64,000 bases of DNA from Phytohabitans suffuscus (GCF_011764565.1 NZ_AP022871.1:3100320-3164319); one strand, 5' to 3'. Positions 52,985 to 64,000 are shown, counted from the first letter of the stretch. Translations and numbers: made by a program. Notes: a model not told the origin generated them from the letters alone.

Positions 52985-55249
52985 ATGGCGTATCCCTCCT
53001 ACCCGGCCTATCCGGCGTACTCGCCGCCCGAGCGGTCCACCAACCCGTGGGTTGTCGTCGCGGCCGCGTCGATCGGCGTATGGGCGGTCCTGGTCACCGT
53101 CCTCGGCCAGGCGGTCGGGTGGCTCGCCGACCAGGTGCTGCTCGTGACCGGACTGGAAACCCCCGTCTGGACCTGGCCGGTCGTCGCGATCGTCAACGCC
53201 GTGCTCGCCGGCACACCCGCGGTCATCCTCGCGTTCGTGCCACGCTCCCCGGCCGTACGCGCCGCCGGCCGGGTGTGGCTGCTCGGCGCGGCGGCGCTCG
53301 GCGGCCTCGGGCTGCTGCGCGCGGTGCCCGAGCCGCTCAACGAGCTGTACCTCGCGTTCCTCGCGCTGGCCGCCGCGGGCGGTGCGGTCCTCCTGCGCGG
53401 CCGCCCCTCGCTGCCCGCGCTCGGCTTCGCCGGCGGGCTCGCGGTGCTCCTGCCCTGGCTCTGGATCGGCGCTCTGGGCGGGCTGACCGAGACCGTGCTG
53501 GCCGTGCTCGCGGCCGCCGCCGTGGGCTGGCTCGCCGCGGCCATCCTCGATGCCGGCTTCTGGGAGCGGTACGGCATCGCGCTCGGCGGCTTCATCGCCG
53601 GCGTCGCGCTGCTGCTGCTCGCCGCCGGGGTGGGGCAGGCCGGCGCGCAGCTCGCCGCGATGCTGGTGCTGCCGCCACTGGGATTCGCGGCGGCCGCGCT
53701 GCGCAGCGCCGGACCGCTGGTCGCGGTCGCGGCGCTGGGGCCACTGGCCTTCGTCGATCCCGAGGAGGTCACGCTGCTGCTCAGCACCGGACGGGACGTG
53801 CCCGTCTGGGCAGCCATCGCCGCCGCCATCTCGCTGGCCGTCGCGGTCCTTGTCGGCATCGGGTACCCGTTGGCGCGCGCACGCCGCACCGGACGGTTGG
53901 TCGGTGCCGTGGCGGTGGTGCTCATGGTGGTCACCGGTGGGGTGATCTACCTGGGGCCCGGACAGCCCGGCCTGTACGGCGAGCGCCTTTTCGTCATCCT
54001 CAAGTCCCAGGCCGACCTGAGCGGCGTGAGCACCGCCAGCCGCGACGCCCGGGTCACCGGCGTCTACGACCGGCTCGTCGACCACGCCGAGAGCAGCCAG
54101 GCCGACCTGCGCCGGACGCTCGACCGCTGGCACCTCGACTACACGCCGTACTACCTGGTCAACGCCATCGAAGTGGACGGCGGCCCGGCGATCCGGGCGT
54201 GGCTGTCCCGGCGCGACGACGTCGACCGGGTGCTGCTCAACCAGCGGCTGCGGCCGCTGCCCGCCCAACCCGGCGTGACCCACGGCGACCTGCCCGCGCC
54301 CACCGCCCCGCCGTGGAACATCTCGATGATCGGCGCCGACCGCGCCGCCACCCAGCTCGGCGTCGACGGCTCGGGCGTGGTGGTCGGCACCTCCGACTCC
54401 GGTGTGGACGGTGCGCATCCCGCGCTCTCCGGCAACTTCCGGGGCGGCGACGACTCCTGGTACGACCCCTGGAACCACACCCGCACGCCCACCGACCGGG
54501 GCGGTCACGGCACGCACACGCTCGGCTCGGCGGTCGGCCGTACCGTCGGCGTGGCCCCCGGCGCCCAGTGGGTCGGCTGCGTCAACCTCGACCGCAACCT
54601 CGGCAACCCGGCCCACTACCTGGACTGCATGCAGTTCATGCTGGCGCCGTTCCCGTCCGGCGCGGACCCGTTCACCGACGGGCGGCCGGAACGCGCCCCG
54701 CACGTCCTCACGAACTCGTGGGGTTGCCCGCGGATCGAGGGCTGCGACGAGGGCGCGCTGCGCGCGGCGACCGCCGCGTTCGCGGCCGCGGGCATCTTCT
54801 TCGCGGTCGCGGCCGGCAACACCGGCCCGTTCTGCGGCTCGATCGACGACCCGCCGGCCCCGTACGCGGACGTGGAGACGGTCGGCGCGGTCGACCGGCG
54901 CAGGCAGGTCACCCAGTTCTCCAGCCGCGGTCCCACCCAAACCGACCTCACCAAGCCCGACATCGTCGCGCCCGGCGAAGACGTGCTGTCCGCGATGCCC
55001 GGCGGCGGGTACGCCGCGCTGAGCGGCACCTCGATGGCCACGCCGCAGGTCGCGGGCGTGGTGGCGCTGATGTGGTCGGCCAACCCACGGCTGATCGGCG
55101 ACCTCGCCCGCACCCGCGCGATCCTGCGCGACACGGCGTCACCCGCGACCCCCGGGGAGAGTACGGGCGAGTGCGCCGCGGTCGATGTGACGGGCGCCGG
55201 CCTCGTCGACGGGTACGCGGCGGTGCAGGCGGCACGCGCGGCGTCCTGA
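52985..55249 (+). CDS. Polytopic membrane protein fused to an S8 subtilisin-like protease
   Basis: This 754-residue protein starts with a Tyr/Pro-rich cytosolic head, then about ten hydrophobic segments over residues 23-325. A soluble region carries an inhibitor-like segment (LDRWHLDYTPYYLVNAIEVD) and a subtilase domain with the triad D471 (SDSGVDGAHP), H508 (GGHGTHT) and S683 (SGTSMATP). The protease domain is predicted extracytoplasmic if the helix count is even. It is unusual in having a multi-helix N-terminal domain rather than a signal peptide. ATG 52985 follows TAGTGT by seven bases. Confidence 0.9.
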   Translation: MAYPSYPAYPAYSPPERSTNPWVVVAAASIGVWAVLVTVLGQAVGWLADQVLLVTGLETPVWTWPVVAIVNAVLAGTPAVILAFVPRSPAVRAAGRVWLLGAAALGGLGLLRAVPEPLNELYLAFLALAAAGGAVLLRGRPSLPALGFAGGLAVLLPWLWIGALGGLTETVLAVLAAAAVGWLAAAILDAGFWERYGIALGGFIAGVALLLLAAGVGQAGAQLAAMLVLPPLGFAAAALRSAGPLVAVAALGPLAFVDPEEVTLLLSTGRDVPVWAAIAAAISLAVAVLVGIGYPLARARRTGRLVGAVAVVLMVVTGGVIYLGPGQPGLYGERLFVILKSQADLSGVSTASRDARVTGVYDRLVDHAESSQADLRRTLDRWHLDYTPYYLVNAIEVDGGPAIRAWLSRRDDVDRVLLNQRLRPLPAQPGVTHGDLPAPTAPPWNISMIGADRAATQLGVDGSGVVVGTSDSGVDGAHPALSGNFRGGDDSWYDPWNHTRTPTDRGGHGTHTLGSAVGRTVGVAPGAQWVGCVNLDRNLGNPAHYLDCMQFMLAPFPSGADPFTDGRPERAPHVLTNSWGCPRIEGCDEGALRAATAAFAAAGIFFAVAAGNTGPFCGSIDDPPAPYADVETVGAVDRRRQVTQFSSRGPTQTDLTKPDIVAPGEDVLSAMPGGGYAALSGTSMATPQVAGVVALMWSANPRLIGDLARTRAILRDTASPATPGESTGECAAVDVTGAGLVDGYAAVQAARAAS

Positions 55250-55271
55250 CTGCCCGTTAGTGTCGGCGACC

Positions 55272-56161
55272 GTGGAGTTTTCGATCGCCGCGCTGACGGA
55301 CGCCGACGTACCCGCTGTGGTGGACCTCTGCCGCGAGGCGCTGGACCTGCCCGACGACGCCGCGGAGGCGGACCGGATCGTGGCCCGGCTGCGCGAGCAG
55401 CCGGGCATCGGTTTCACCGCCACCGCTGACGGTGAGCTGGCCGGCGTGGTGCTGGGCTCGCTCTCGCACCGCGACGACTCGATCGGGCACATCGACCTGG
55501 TCGCGGTGCGGCCGGCCCTGCGCCGCCAGGGCATCGGGCGGGCCCTGCTGTCCCGGGCCGAGGGGCGCTGGCCGGGCGGGGCGCGGTCGAGGTGCTGCTG
55601 GCCGGCAACCCGCCGTACTACGCCTGGCCGGGTATCGACGTCCGGTACACGCCCGCGGTCTGCGCGGCGAACGCGTTCGGGTACGAGCAGGACCGCACCG
55701 CCTGGAACATGACCGCCGACCTCACCGCCCTGCGCCCCACCGAGGCGACCGAGGAGCGCCTGGCCGCGGAGGGGATCACGGTCCGCCGGGCGGTGGAGGG
55801 TGATGTGCCCGCGCTGGTGAAGTTCGCCCGCGCCAACTTCAGCGACGGCTGGGCCGGCGAGGTCTCCGACTCGGTCGGGCGGCCCGGCGCCGGCTGCCAC
55901 GTCGCGCTCCGGGACGGTGCGGTGCTCGGCTTCGCCGCGTACGGCTCGTCCCGGCCGAGCTGGTTCGGCCCGATGGGCACCGCGCCCGCCGCGCAGGGGC
56001 TCGGCATCGGCGGTGTGCTGCTGCGCCGGTGCCTGCGCGACCAGCGCGACACCGGCCTCCAGCAGGCCCAGATCGGATGGGTGGGACCGGTGCCGTTCTA
56101 CGCGTCGGCGGTGGGTGCCCGGATCGAGCGCGTCTTCTTCCTCTACCGGAAGCAGCTGTAG
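55272..56161 (+). pseudogene. Two-domain GNAT acetyltransferase split by a frameshift
   Basis: The first half has a GNAT core (IGHIDLVAVRPALRRQGIGR and ALLSRAEGR), then loses frame. Another frame resumes at VEVLLAGNPPYYAWPGIDVR and continues through a second GNAT domain (GPMGTAPAAQGLGIGGVLLR) to 56161. Restoring one C near 55566-55569 gives a continuous roughly 296-residue protein. GTG 55272 (TAGTGT eight bases upstream) is preferred to GTG 55260. The substrate is unknown. Confidence 0.8.
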
Positions 56162-56163
56162 CC

Positions 56164-56772
56164 CTACTCGGCCGGCAGGTGGGCCCGCGCCTCCTCGTAG
56201 CCGCCCTCGGGCACCTCGACGGCCGGACCGTAGACGAGGTAGAGGACGCCGGTCTGAAACCGCGTCGACGACAGCAGCGTGAGCGGAAGGGTCGTGTCGC
56301 CCTCGTCGAAGAGCCGCATGCCCTTGCGCACGGCGATCGGGTGGACGAGCAGGTGCAGCTCGTCGAGCAGGCCCGCGGCGAGCAGCTGGCGGACGATCGA
56401 GACCGAGCCGCTGATGCCGATGGACCCCTCGCCCTCCTCCTTCAGCGCGGCGGCCGCCTCCACGAGGTCGCCCTGGAGCAGCTCCGAGTTGCGCCAGGTG
56501 AACTCCAGCGGCTGGCGGGACACCACGATCTTGCGGGCGTCGCCGAGCTTCTTGGCGAACGGCGCGTCCTCCTCGCCGGCCGCCTCGCGGTCCGGCCAGG
56601 CCCCCGCGAAGCTGTCGTACGTCACGCGGCCCAGCAGCATCGTGTCCGCCGCGCCGAGCTGGCCGTCGACCGCCGCGCCCATCTCGTCGTTGAAGTACGG
56701 GAAGTGCCACTGATCCGGCGCCTCGACGACCCCGTCGAGCGAGATGAACAGGCCAGCGGTGATCTTCTTCAT
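56164..56772 (-). CDS. Dihydrofolate reductase-like (RibD C-terminal) family protein
   Basis: The 202-residue protein has KKITAGLFISLDGVVEAPDQW at the start (split across the first 24 residues), LLGRVTYDSFAGAWP, and GSVSIVRQLLAAGLLDELHL, the pattern of the RibD-C/DHFR-like reductases (YyaP/YwjB type). A pteridine or flavin-related substrate is likely but unproven. ATG 56772 has GGGAGAG seven bases upstream. Confidence 0.9.
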   Translation of the reverse strand: MKKITAGLFISLDGVVEAPDQWHFPYFNDEMGAAVDGQLGAADTMLLGRVTYDSFAGAWPDREAAGEEDAPFAKKLGDARKIVVSRQPLEFTWRNSELLQGDLVEAAAALKEEGEGSIGISGSVSIVRQLLAAGLLDELHLLVHPIAVRKGMRLFDEGDTTLPLTLLSSTRFQTGVLYLVYGPAVEVPEGGYEEARAHLPAE

Positions 56773-56974
56773 GACGTCTCTCCCAGGTAGTCGCTGAAAC
56801 GCACTCGCCCGGTAAGACGGGCCGAGCCCGCTCGGCTCATCGGTCCTGCGCCGACTCGCTCCGCCCAACCTGTCGGCGCTCCATACCAGGCAACCGGAAC
56901 ATGCGGATCAATACTCTCTTTTCCCCGCGAGCCGTATGACCGGCCCATAACGTTGCCCCTGGAAGGAGGAGATC

Positions 56975-57297
56975 ATGGCCAAGGAAAAGCGACCGAAGGA
57001 CGATCTCCAGACCGTGGCGAAGTCCCGCATGGCCCAGATGCCGGCCGAGACCGCCGGGGCAGGCTCGACCAGAGCCAGCCACCGGGTGCGGCCCGACCAG
57101 ACCGGTCGGACCGCCCGGAGCGGCCGGACATGCCGAACCGGCGGGACATGGGCTCACCACAGCACAACCAGCACAGCGACAACCAGCCGCGACCCGGACA
57201 GCCGCACGAGACGAACGGGTCTCAGCAGTCCACTGAGGACATGCCGCCGAAGCCGATGTCGCGGGCTGACAAGCAGCGCAACCAGCCACGCCGCTGA
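56975..57297 (+). pseudogene. Small hydrophilic protein, frame broken
   Basis: ATG 56975 has an excellent ribosome site (GGAAGGAGGAGATC) and encodes MAKEKRPKDDLQTVAKSRMA, then becomes Ser/Arg/Thr-rich. The adjacent frame gives a plausible hydrophilic tail (DMPNRRDMGSPQHNQHSDNQ, ending RADKQRNQPRR) to 57297. The 323-base length needs one more base, probably near GCCGGGG at 57053-57059. Function unknown; composition suggests a disordered, possibly nucleic-acid- or stress-related protein. Confidence 0.55.
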
Positions 57298-57433
57298 CGC
57301 CGGTACCAACCGGCCGCGGCGCTCGGCCGCCGCGCAAGCGACGAGGGCGCTGACCAGATAGATGGCGATGAGCCAGACAGCGAAAGGGGCGAGCCGGAGA
57401 ACCCGGCTCGCCCCTCCCTTGTGGACTGTTGGA

Positions 57434-59242
<1,809 letters not shown>

Positions 59243-59250
59243 TCACCTGT

Positions 59251-59277
59251 TTAGCACTCTCCCCTAGGGAGTGCAAG
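59251..59277 (-). promoter_or_regulatory. CIRCE operator (distal) overlapping the groEL promoter
   Basis: TTAGCACTC-N9-GAGTGCAAG matches CIRCE (TTAGCACTC-N9-GAGTGCTAA) except at two bases of the right arm. On the minus strand the element contains TTGCAC and TAAACA about 18 bases apart, a plausible -35/-10 pair, so HrcA binding here would block initiation. Confidence 0.85.
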
Positions 59278-59379
59278 CGCGTCGGGTGAACGGCCGGTGG
59301 CCAGTAGGCACAACTAGCCCGCGCGAGGTGAGGATCGTGAATGGCTGGAGCTGGAAACAGCAAGGCCCAAGAAAGCTCG

Positions 59380-59409
59380 GAGGCGGGCCGGATACCGGTG
59401 CCCCGCCTC
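59380..59409 (-). terminator. Terminator of the cold-shock gene
   Basis: GAGGCGGG (59380-59387) pairs with CCCGCCTC (59402-59409) with an inner CCGG/CCGG. On the minus strand it lies 18 bases past the csp stop and is followed by GAGCTTTCTT. Confidence 0.65.
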
Positions 59410-59427
59410 AGGGTGTTACTGGGCGGC

Positions 59428-59631
59428 TCAGGCGATGAGCCGAACCTTCTCGGCCTGCGGCCCCTTCTGGCCCTGAGCGATCTCGAACTCCACGCGCTGA
59501 CCGTCGTCCAGCGCCTTGTAGCCGTCCATCTCGATCGCCGAGAAGTGGACGAAGACGTCCTGCCCGCCGTCGACCGCGATGAAGCCGTAGCCCTTTTCGC
59601 TGTTGAACCACTTGACGGTGCCCTGTGCCAC
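59428..59631 (-). CDS. Cold-shock protein, CspA family
   Basis: The 67-residue OB-fold RNA chaperone has RNP1 KGYGFIAVD and RNP2 DVFVHFSAI. It starts at GTG 59631, with GAGGGAAG about six bases upstream. The 220-base upstream gap holds an 8-bp hairpin (CCCCGGCC 59671-59678 with GGCCGGGG 59691-59698), which would lie in a 5-prime leader, as in other cold-shock mRNAs; that role is inferred. Confidence 0.95.
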   Translation of the reverse strand: MAQGTVKWFNSEKGYGFIAVDGGQDVFVHFSAIEMDGYKALDDGQRVEFEIAQGQKGPQAEKVRLIA

Positions 59632-59854
59632 GGTGCACTTCCCTCACTTCGATGGTGCTGGGTTCGACAACCCCGGCCACGCTGTTTGCTGGCCGGGGCC
59701 GCCGATCCGTGGTCCGGGGTGGTCCGTCGAACACAGCGGCCGAAATCGCACGCTACACGAGGACCCCCGCCCGCGCACTACCCCAAACCGGACACCCGGG
59801 TCGTCACCCGGCATCCCGCCGCCCCTACCAGCACTCCTGCCTCGTTAGTCAAAC

Positions 59855-60733
59855 GTGGTTTCACACAAACCGAACGGACGAGGAAGGCACCGTGCCCGGC
59901 CCAGCCAGAAATGGCTCGCCGCCGGCTACGTGACCGCCGCGCTGACCGCCGTGGCACTGCTCGCGACCGTGAGCACGAGCGAGGGTGCGGCGCCGCAGGA
60001 GGGCGGGGTGCCGCACTGGGTGGCGGGCCAGCAGCCGGCAGCGCCCAGCCCGTCGCCGAAGCGACCGCCACAGGTCCGGATCGACCACGCCGGCTTCCTC
60101 TCCTGGGCACTGCTGGACCGGGCCACCGGCGGCATCAGCGGCTCGGGCAACCTCGCCGCGCCCAGCGACACGATGTCGATGGTCAAGGCCTGGATCGCCG
60201 CCGACTATTTGCGGACGGCGGACGGGGACGTCAGCGAGGCCCGTCTCGCGCAGCTCACGATCATGATCCGGGACAGCGACAACGCGGCCGCCCAGGCGCT
60301 GTTCGAGGCGGTCGGCCGGCGAGCCTCGATCGAGCGGCTGATCGCCATCTGCGGGCTCACCGAGAGCAGCGCGTACGGCAACTGGTGGAGCAGGACCACG
60401 GTCTCGGCGCGCGACACCGTACGGCTGGGCGCCTGCATCGCGGACGGGCGCGCGGCCGGACCACGGTGGACCGGCTGGCTGCTGGACGAGATGCGGCAGG
60501 TGCGCGGCGTCGGCGACTTCGGGGTACGGCGGGCGCTCGCCGACCCGGGCAGGGTGGCCATCAAGAACGGCTGGCTCCTGCGCGACGAGGACGGGCTGTG
60601 GCACCTCAGCTGCCTCGCGATCGCCGAGGAGTGGGTGCTCGCCGTACTCCTGCGCTATCCGGGCGACCTCGGCTTCGACTACGGCACCGCACTGTGCGAA
60701 AAGGTCGGGAGGCAGGTCGTCACCGCCGTCTAG
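59855..60733 (+). CDS. Exported serine hydrolase of the class A beta-lactamase / DD-peptidase fold
   Basis: This 292-residue protein has a basic head and one hydrophobic segment (WLAAGYVTAALTAVALLATV, signal or anchor), a Pro-rich linker and a penicillin-binding-fold domain. Motifs: SxxK (S108-M-V-K111), SDN in RDSDNAAAQ, and KNG (IKNGWLL) in place of KTG. The general-base Glu of class A beta-lactamases is not evident, so a peptidase or hydrolase role is as likely as beta-lactamase. GTG 59855 start; a signal helix supports it. Confidence 0.82.
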   Translation: MVSHKPNGRGRHRARPSQKWLAAGYVTAALTAVALLATVSTSEGAAPQEGGVPHWVAGQQPAAPSPSPKRPPQVRIDHAGFLSWALLDRATGGISGSGNLAAPSDTMSMVKAWIAADYLRTADGDVSEARLAQLTIMIRDSDNAAAQALFEAVGRRASIERLIAICGLTESSAYGNWWSRTTVSARDTVRLGACIADGRAAGPRWTGWLLDEMRQVRGVGDFGVRRALADPGRVAIKNGWLLRDEDGLWHLSCLAIAEEWVLAVLLRYPGDLGFDYGTALCEKVGRQVVTAV

Positions 60734-60742
60734 GGTGGCGTG

Positions 60743-61249
60743 ATGACGACGCGAGCGACCGTGCGCCGGGTGCGGCTGCAGGACGCCGCCCGGATGCGGG
60801 CCCTGCGCCTGGAGATGCTCGCCGACACCCCGCTCGCCTTCCTGGAGACGCTGGCCGAGGCGGCGGCGCTCCCGCACGACGAGTTCGCCGACCGGATCGC
60901 CCGCAGCTCGATCGGCCACTTCTGCGCGCAGTACATCGCCGAGGTGGACGGGCGCTTCGTCGGGCACGCCGGCGGGATCATGTCGCCCGACGACCCCAAG
61001 CTGACGATCGTCTTCGCCGTCTACATCACGCCCGCCCACCGCGGCACCGGCATGCTCGCGCGGCTCGTCGACGGCGTCGCCGCCTGGTCGCGCAGCGTCG
61101 GCCGACCCGACCTGATGCTGGAGGTGGTGGTCGGCAACGACCGGGCGCTCAAGGCGTACGAGCGGCTCGGCTTCGTCGACACCGGCGTGCGCGTGCCGCA
61201 CCCGGTCATCCCGGTGCTCACCGAGCTGCAGATGCGCCGCCCGGCCTGA
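60743..61249 (+). CDS. GNAT family N-acetyltransferase
   Basis: The 168-residue GNAT has RRVRLQDAARMRALRLEMLA, FVGHAGGIMSPDD, the CoA loop VYITPAHRGTGMLARLVDGV and VVVGNDRALKAYERLGFVDT. ATG 60743 lies six bases after TAGGGT, which also contains the previous gene's stop codon. The substrate is unknown. Confidence 0.88.
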   Translation: MTTRATVRRVRLQDAARMRALRLEMLADTPLAFLETLAEAAALPHDEFADRIARSSIGHFCAQYIAEVDGRFVGHAGGIMSPDDPKLTIVFAVYITPAHRGTGMLARLVDGVAAWSRSVGRPDLMLEVVVGNDRALKAYERLGFVDTGVRVPHPVIPVLTELQMRRPA

Positions 61250-61263
61250 CCTCGCCGTGACGC

Positions 61264-62940
61264 CTAGGCGGTGTGCCGCCGTGACTGGACGATGCGGAAG
61301 CGGCTCGCCACGTACGCCCCGTCGGTCAGGGCCGCGTTCGCCGCCGGGTTGGCGCCGCTCGCGTGGAAGTCGGAGAAGGCCGCCGACTGGTTGACGAAGA
61401 CGCCGCCGGTCAGGTTGCAGGACAGGTGCACGCCCACGTCGAGCGCGGCCGCCTCGGCGGCGTCGAGCACCTTCTCGTCGGTGGAGTAGACGGACGCGGT
61501 GATCGCGCCCCGCTCACCCACAGTGGACCGGAAGATCTCCAGGCTCTGCGCGGTCGAGTCGGTGGCGATCACGAACGAGATGGGTCCGAACCACTCCTGG
61601 GCGTAGGTCTCCTCGGCGTCCGCGGGCAGCTTCAGGATCGCCGGGGTACGGACGACCGCGCCCTCGAACGCCGGATGCTCGACGACCCGCGACTCCAGCA
61701 CCGGCTCGCCGATCGACTTGATCGCGTCGAGCCGGTCGAGCACGCCGTCGTTGACGATCGCCCCGGTCAGCTCGACCGCGCGGGCCGGGTCGACGGTCAG
61801 CTTGCCCACCGAGGCGGCGATGCCGGCCGCGACCTCGTCGAACGACTTGTGCCCCTGCTCGGTGCCGATGCCGCCGGCCGGTACGAGCACGTTCTGCGGG
61901 GTGGTGCACATCTGTCCGCTGTAGAGGGTCAGCGAGAAGCCGATGTTGCGGCACATGCCGGCGAAGTCGTCGGTCGAGTCGACCACGATCGTGTTGACGC
62001 CCGCCTTTTCGGTGTAGACGGCGGCCTGCCGGGCGTTCTCCTCAAGCCACTCGCCGTACGCGGTCGAGCCGGTGTAGTCGATGATCTTCACTTCGGAGCG
62101 GAGCGCCAGCGTGGACGCGAGCGCCTCGCCCGGGGCCTCGGGCGCCAGCAGCACCGCGTTGGGGTCGAAGCCGGCCTCGGCGAGCACCTCGCGCGCGTAC
62201 CGCACGGTGACGGCGAGCGGGAGCACCGCCCGGGGGTGCGGCTTGACGATCACCGGGTTGCCGGTGACGAGGGAGGCGAAGAGCCCCGGGTACGAGTTCC
62301 AGGTCGGGAACGTGTTGCAGCCGATGACCAGGCCCACCCCGCGTGGCACCACGTGAAACCGCTTGGTCATCCGCAACGGCTCGCCCTTGCCGGCCGGCTT
62401 CTCCCAGGTGGCCTCGCCGGGATGCCGGGTCATCTCCGCGTACGCGTACGCCAGCGCCTCCAGCGCGCGGTCCAGCGCGTGCGCCCCGCCCGCCTGGAAC
62501 GCCATGACGAACGCCTGCCCGCTGGTGAACTGCACCGCGTTGGCAAGCTCGAACACGTGCGCGTGCAGCCGCGCCAGGATCTCCATGCACACGCCCACGC
62601 GGACCTGCGGTCCGGCGTCGCGCCAGCCCGGCAGCGCGGCCGTCGCGGCGTCGATCAGGGCGGCCGCGTCGGCGTGCGGGTAGGTCACCGCGAGCTCGAC
62701 GCCGAACGGGCTCGCCTCGGTGGCGATCCACCCGTCGGTGCCGGGCTGATCGAGCGGGAAGCGGTTGTCGAGGTATGCCCGGAATGCCGCCTCACCTTCG
62801 GCGGCGGCCGTCTCTCCGTACACGCGGGGGCTGGGCGACTCAGGGTAGGCCGACCAGTAGCCGCGCTCGGAGATCGCGGCGAGAGCACGGCCGAGGGTGT
62901 CGGCGTGCTTGTCGTACAGATGGCGCGGGGAGTCCGTCAT
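61264..62940 (-). CDS. paaN: PaaN-type aldehyde dehydrogenase (phenylacetate degradation protein)
   Basis: This 558-residue protein aligns by eye with Paa[21 protein letters not shown] near residue 42, [38 protein letters not shown], a catalytic-type Cys in [12 protein letters not shown], and the ending [20 protein letters not shown]. PaaN is an oxepin-CoA-pathway-type aldehyde dehydrogenase. The rest of the paa operon is not in the window. ATG 62940 has CATGAT six bases upstream. Confidence 0.92.
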   Translation of the reverse strand: MTDSPRHLYDKHADTLGRALAAISERGYWSAYPESPSPRVYGETAAAEGEAAFRAYLDNRFPLDQPGTDGWIATEASPFGVELAVTYPHADAAALIDAATAALPGWRDAGPQVRVGVCMEILARLHAHVFELANAVQFTSGQAFVMAFQAGGAHALDRALEALAYAYAEMTRHPGEATWEKPAGKGEPLRMTKRFHVVPRGVGLVIGCNTFPTWNSYPGLFASLVTGNPVIVKPHPRAVLPLAVTVRYAREVLAEAGFDPNAVLLAPEAPGEALASTLALRSEVKIIDYTGSTAYGEWLEENARQAAVYTEKAGVNTIVVDSTDDFAGMCRNIGFSLTLYSGQMCTTPQNVLVPAGGIGTEQGHKSFDEVAAGIAASVGKLTVDPARAVELTGAIVNDGVLDRLDAIKSIGEPVLESRVVEHPAFEGAVVRTPAILKLPADAEETYAQEWFGPISFVIATDSTAQSLEIFRSTVGERGAITASVYSTDEKVLDAAEAAALDVGVHLSCNLTGGVFVNQSAAFSDFHASGANPAANAALTDGAYVASRFRIVQSRRHTA

Positions 62941-62968
62941 GCCGCCATCATGCCCCAGAGAAGGTGAG

Positions 62969-63478
62969 ATGCTGACGGCTATGCCGAGGTGGCCGGCGGT
63001 GCGCACCACGCTGACGTGGCTGAACGGCACCACGCTCGCGGCGCTGGTGCTCTGCACCGCCACGCGCACCCGGCTGGTTCGCGGCCCCGGCGGGGTGTAC
63101 GTGGCGGGCGGCTACCGCCTCCGCGTGCCGAAGCAGTCGTGCTTCACGGTCGGCACGGTGGTCTTCACCAAGCGGCCGGCCGGCTGGCTGCTCGACCCCG
63201 ACCGCGAGGAGCTGCTCGCCCACGAGACCCGCCACGTCGCGCAGTACGCCGTGCTCGGCCTCTTCTTCTTCCCGCTCTACGCCGCCGCGTCCGCGTACTC
63301 GTACCTGATGACCGGCGGATACGGCTGCCGCAACTTCTTCGAGCAGAACGCGGGGCTGGCGGCCGGTGGCTACCGCCAGCTCCCGTTGCGTCCGTGGGCC
63401 GCCAGGACCGGCTCTCTCATAGGTCGTGCTGCCAGTTCTGCCAGCCGTCGACGGGGCGGAAGCCCATCGCCTCGTTGA
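62969..63478 (+). CDS. Small protein with HExxH metallopeptidase-like motif
   Basis: The 169-residue protein has an N-terminal hydrophobic stretch, a basic beta region, then [14 protein letters not shown] containing HExxH (H85, E86, H89), a hydrophobic segment [18 protein letters not shown] and [13 protein letters not shown], whose Glu could be the third ligand. This resembles actinobacterial DUF4157-like or M48-like small proteins; function is unproven. The last 20 residues, beyond LPLRPWAAR, overlap the convergent GNAT by 62 bases and look unnatural, so the true stop may be nearer 63420 with a further slipped base. Confidence 0.7.
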   Translation: MLTAMPRWPAVRTTLTWLNGTTLAALVLCTATRTRLVRGPGGVYVAGGYRLRVPKQSCFTVGTVVFTKRPAGWLLDPDREELLAHETRHVAQYAVLGLFFFPLYAAASAYSYLMTGGYGCRNFFEQNAGLAAGGYRQLPLRPWAARTGSLIGRAASSASRRRGGSPSPR

Positions 63479-64000
63479 TCGAGATCATGTGGTCGTTGAC
63501 CCCGGCGTTCCAGGTGTCGATCGCTCGCAGCCCCGGCTCGTGCGCCCGCGCGTAGGCGAAGTTTTCGAGCTTGACGACCGTGCCGAGGCGGTGGCCGCGG
63601 TGGGCCGGCTCGACGATGGTGATCTGCTGGAACGCGTGCCAGTCGACGGTGCCGGGAAGGTCGATCGTGGTGAACGCGACGACCTTGCCGCTCTCGTCGT
63701 GGCGGACCCCCGTGCTGTACCGGCGGCGGCCACGGGCGGCGATGACCGCGTCGATCGCGCGGACCCGGTCGGCGTCGATCTTCTCGGCCTCCCAGGCGAG
63801 GTCGCCCATCGGTGCGTCGGTCAGCAGCCGGCCATCGAGGTAGGCGATGTCGTCGATGATCTCCTCGGGCGTGGCGCCCCGCCACCTGACCAGCGAGTAG
63901 CCGTCGGCCCGCTCCCAGGCGGCGGCCAGCTGCCGGCCGAGGTCGGCGTCGTCGACCTCGGTGACGTCGAGGCGCCGGCGCACGTCGGTCAGCGCCCCCT
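63417..64000 (-). CDS. GNAT acetyltransferase, C-terminal part, cut by window end
   Basis: The frame is open to the right edge (it reads GALTD before [10 protein letters not shown]). The visible part corresponds to the second half of a two-domain [59 protein letters not shown] (CoA loop) and [23 protein letters not shown] at 63983 is in frame but is probably internal. Confidence 0.85.
   Translation of the reverse strand, partial: GALTDVRRRLDVTEVDDADLGRQLAAAWERADGYSLVRWRGATPEEIIDDIAYLDGRLLTDAPMGDLAWEAEKIDADRVRAIDAVIAARGRRRYSTGVRHDESGKVVAFTTIDLPGTVDWHAFQQITIVEPAHRGHRLGTVVKLENFAYARAHEPGLRAIDTWNAGVNDHMISINEAMGFRPVDGWQNWQHDL

Overview
The window is high-GC actinobacterial chromosome, most likely from Micromonosporaceae or a close relative. 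Indicators are the mycothiol enzymes (MshD and an MDMPI-type fragment), GlnR, an SseC/CysA sulfurtransferase pair, DUF397 and DUF5753 regulators, an orphan GroEL under CIRCE operators, and many genes whose ATG or GTG sits 6-8 bases after a TAnnnT hexamer, as expected for leaderless mRNAs. Two blocks match my memory of conserved Mycobacterium tuberculosis gene order: regulator-hbhA-DUF2516 (like Rv0474-Rv0476) and pabC, nitrobindin, sseC, cysA, LmeA-like, glnR, mshD, pst (like Rv0812-Rv0820). This was recalled, not searched.

Layout. 1-9.1 kb: MDMPI fragment, GH1 beta-glucosidase coupled to a LacI regulator, EI24 membrane protein, AlaX-like editing protein, hydrolase, the hbhA-type operon, a DUF397/HTH-DUF5753 pair and a hairpin-rich gap. 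9.1-16.2 kb: asparaginase, BKACE and YgfZ, a fur/pabC divergent pair, nitrobindin coupled to a 34-residue membrane peptide, DsrE, and a small winged-helix regulator. 16.2-21.1 kb: sulfurtransferase operon behind a cysteine-rich leader peptide and attenuator, LmeA-like protein, glnR. 21.2-32.8 kb: deacetylase, mshD, pstSCAB with a PHO-box-like repeat, Nudix, oxidoreductase, a ppk2-DUF47-pit operon and an ECF sigma factor. 33.4-36.3 kb: tandem-YbaB protein and DinG-type helicase.

36.3-43.9 kb is an accessory island. It is partly AT-richer, is bounded by diverged oppositely oriented copies of one sequence, and holds an AlbA_2-type protein, an unknown 175-residue protein, an XRE-type regulator, a GNAT, and two DUF5753 regulators carrying in-frame stops. 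43.9-64 kb returns to core genes: AI-2E exporter, lone GroES, PrsW, FUSC, FAD oxidase, GlpD, a polytopic subtilase, GroEL, cold-shock protein, a serine hydrolase and PaaN.

Several genes are split by apparent single-base indels in C/G-rich stretches (near 3.86, 36.24, 40.43, 48.90, 55.57 and 57.06 kb, perhaps 34.30 kb). That recurring type suggests residual sequencing error at least as much as true pseudogenes, and it should be resolved before any of these loci is interpreted. I saw no tRNA, rRNA, CRISPR array, transposase or integrase.
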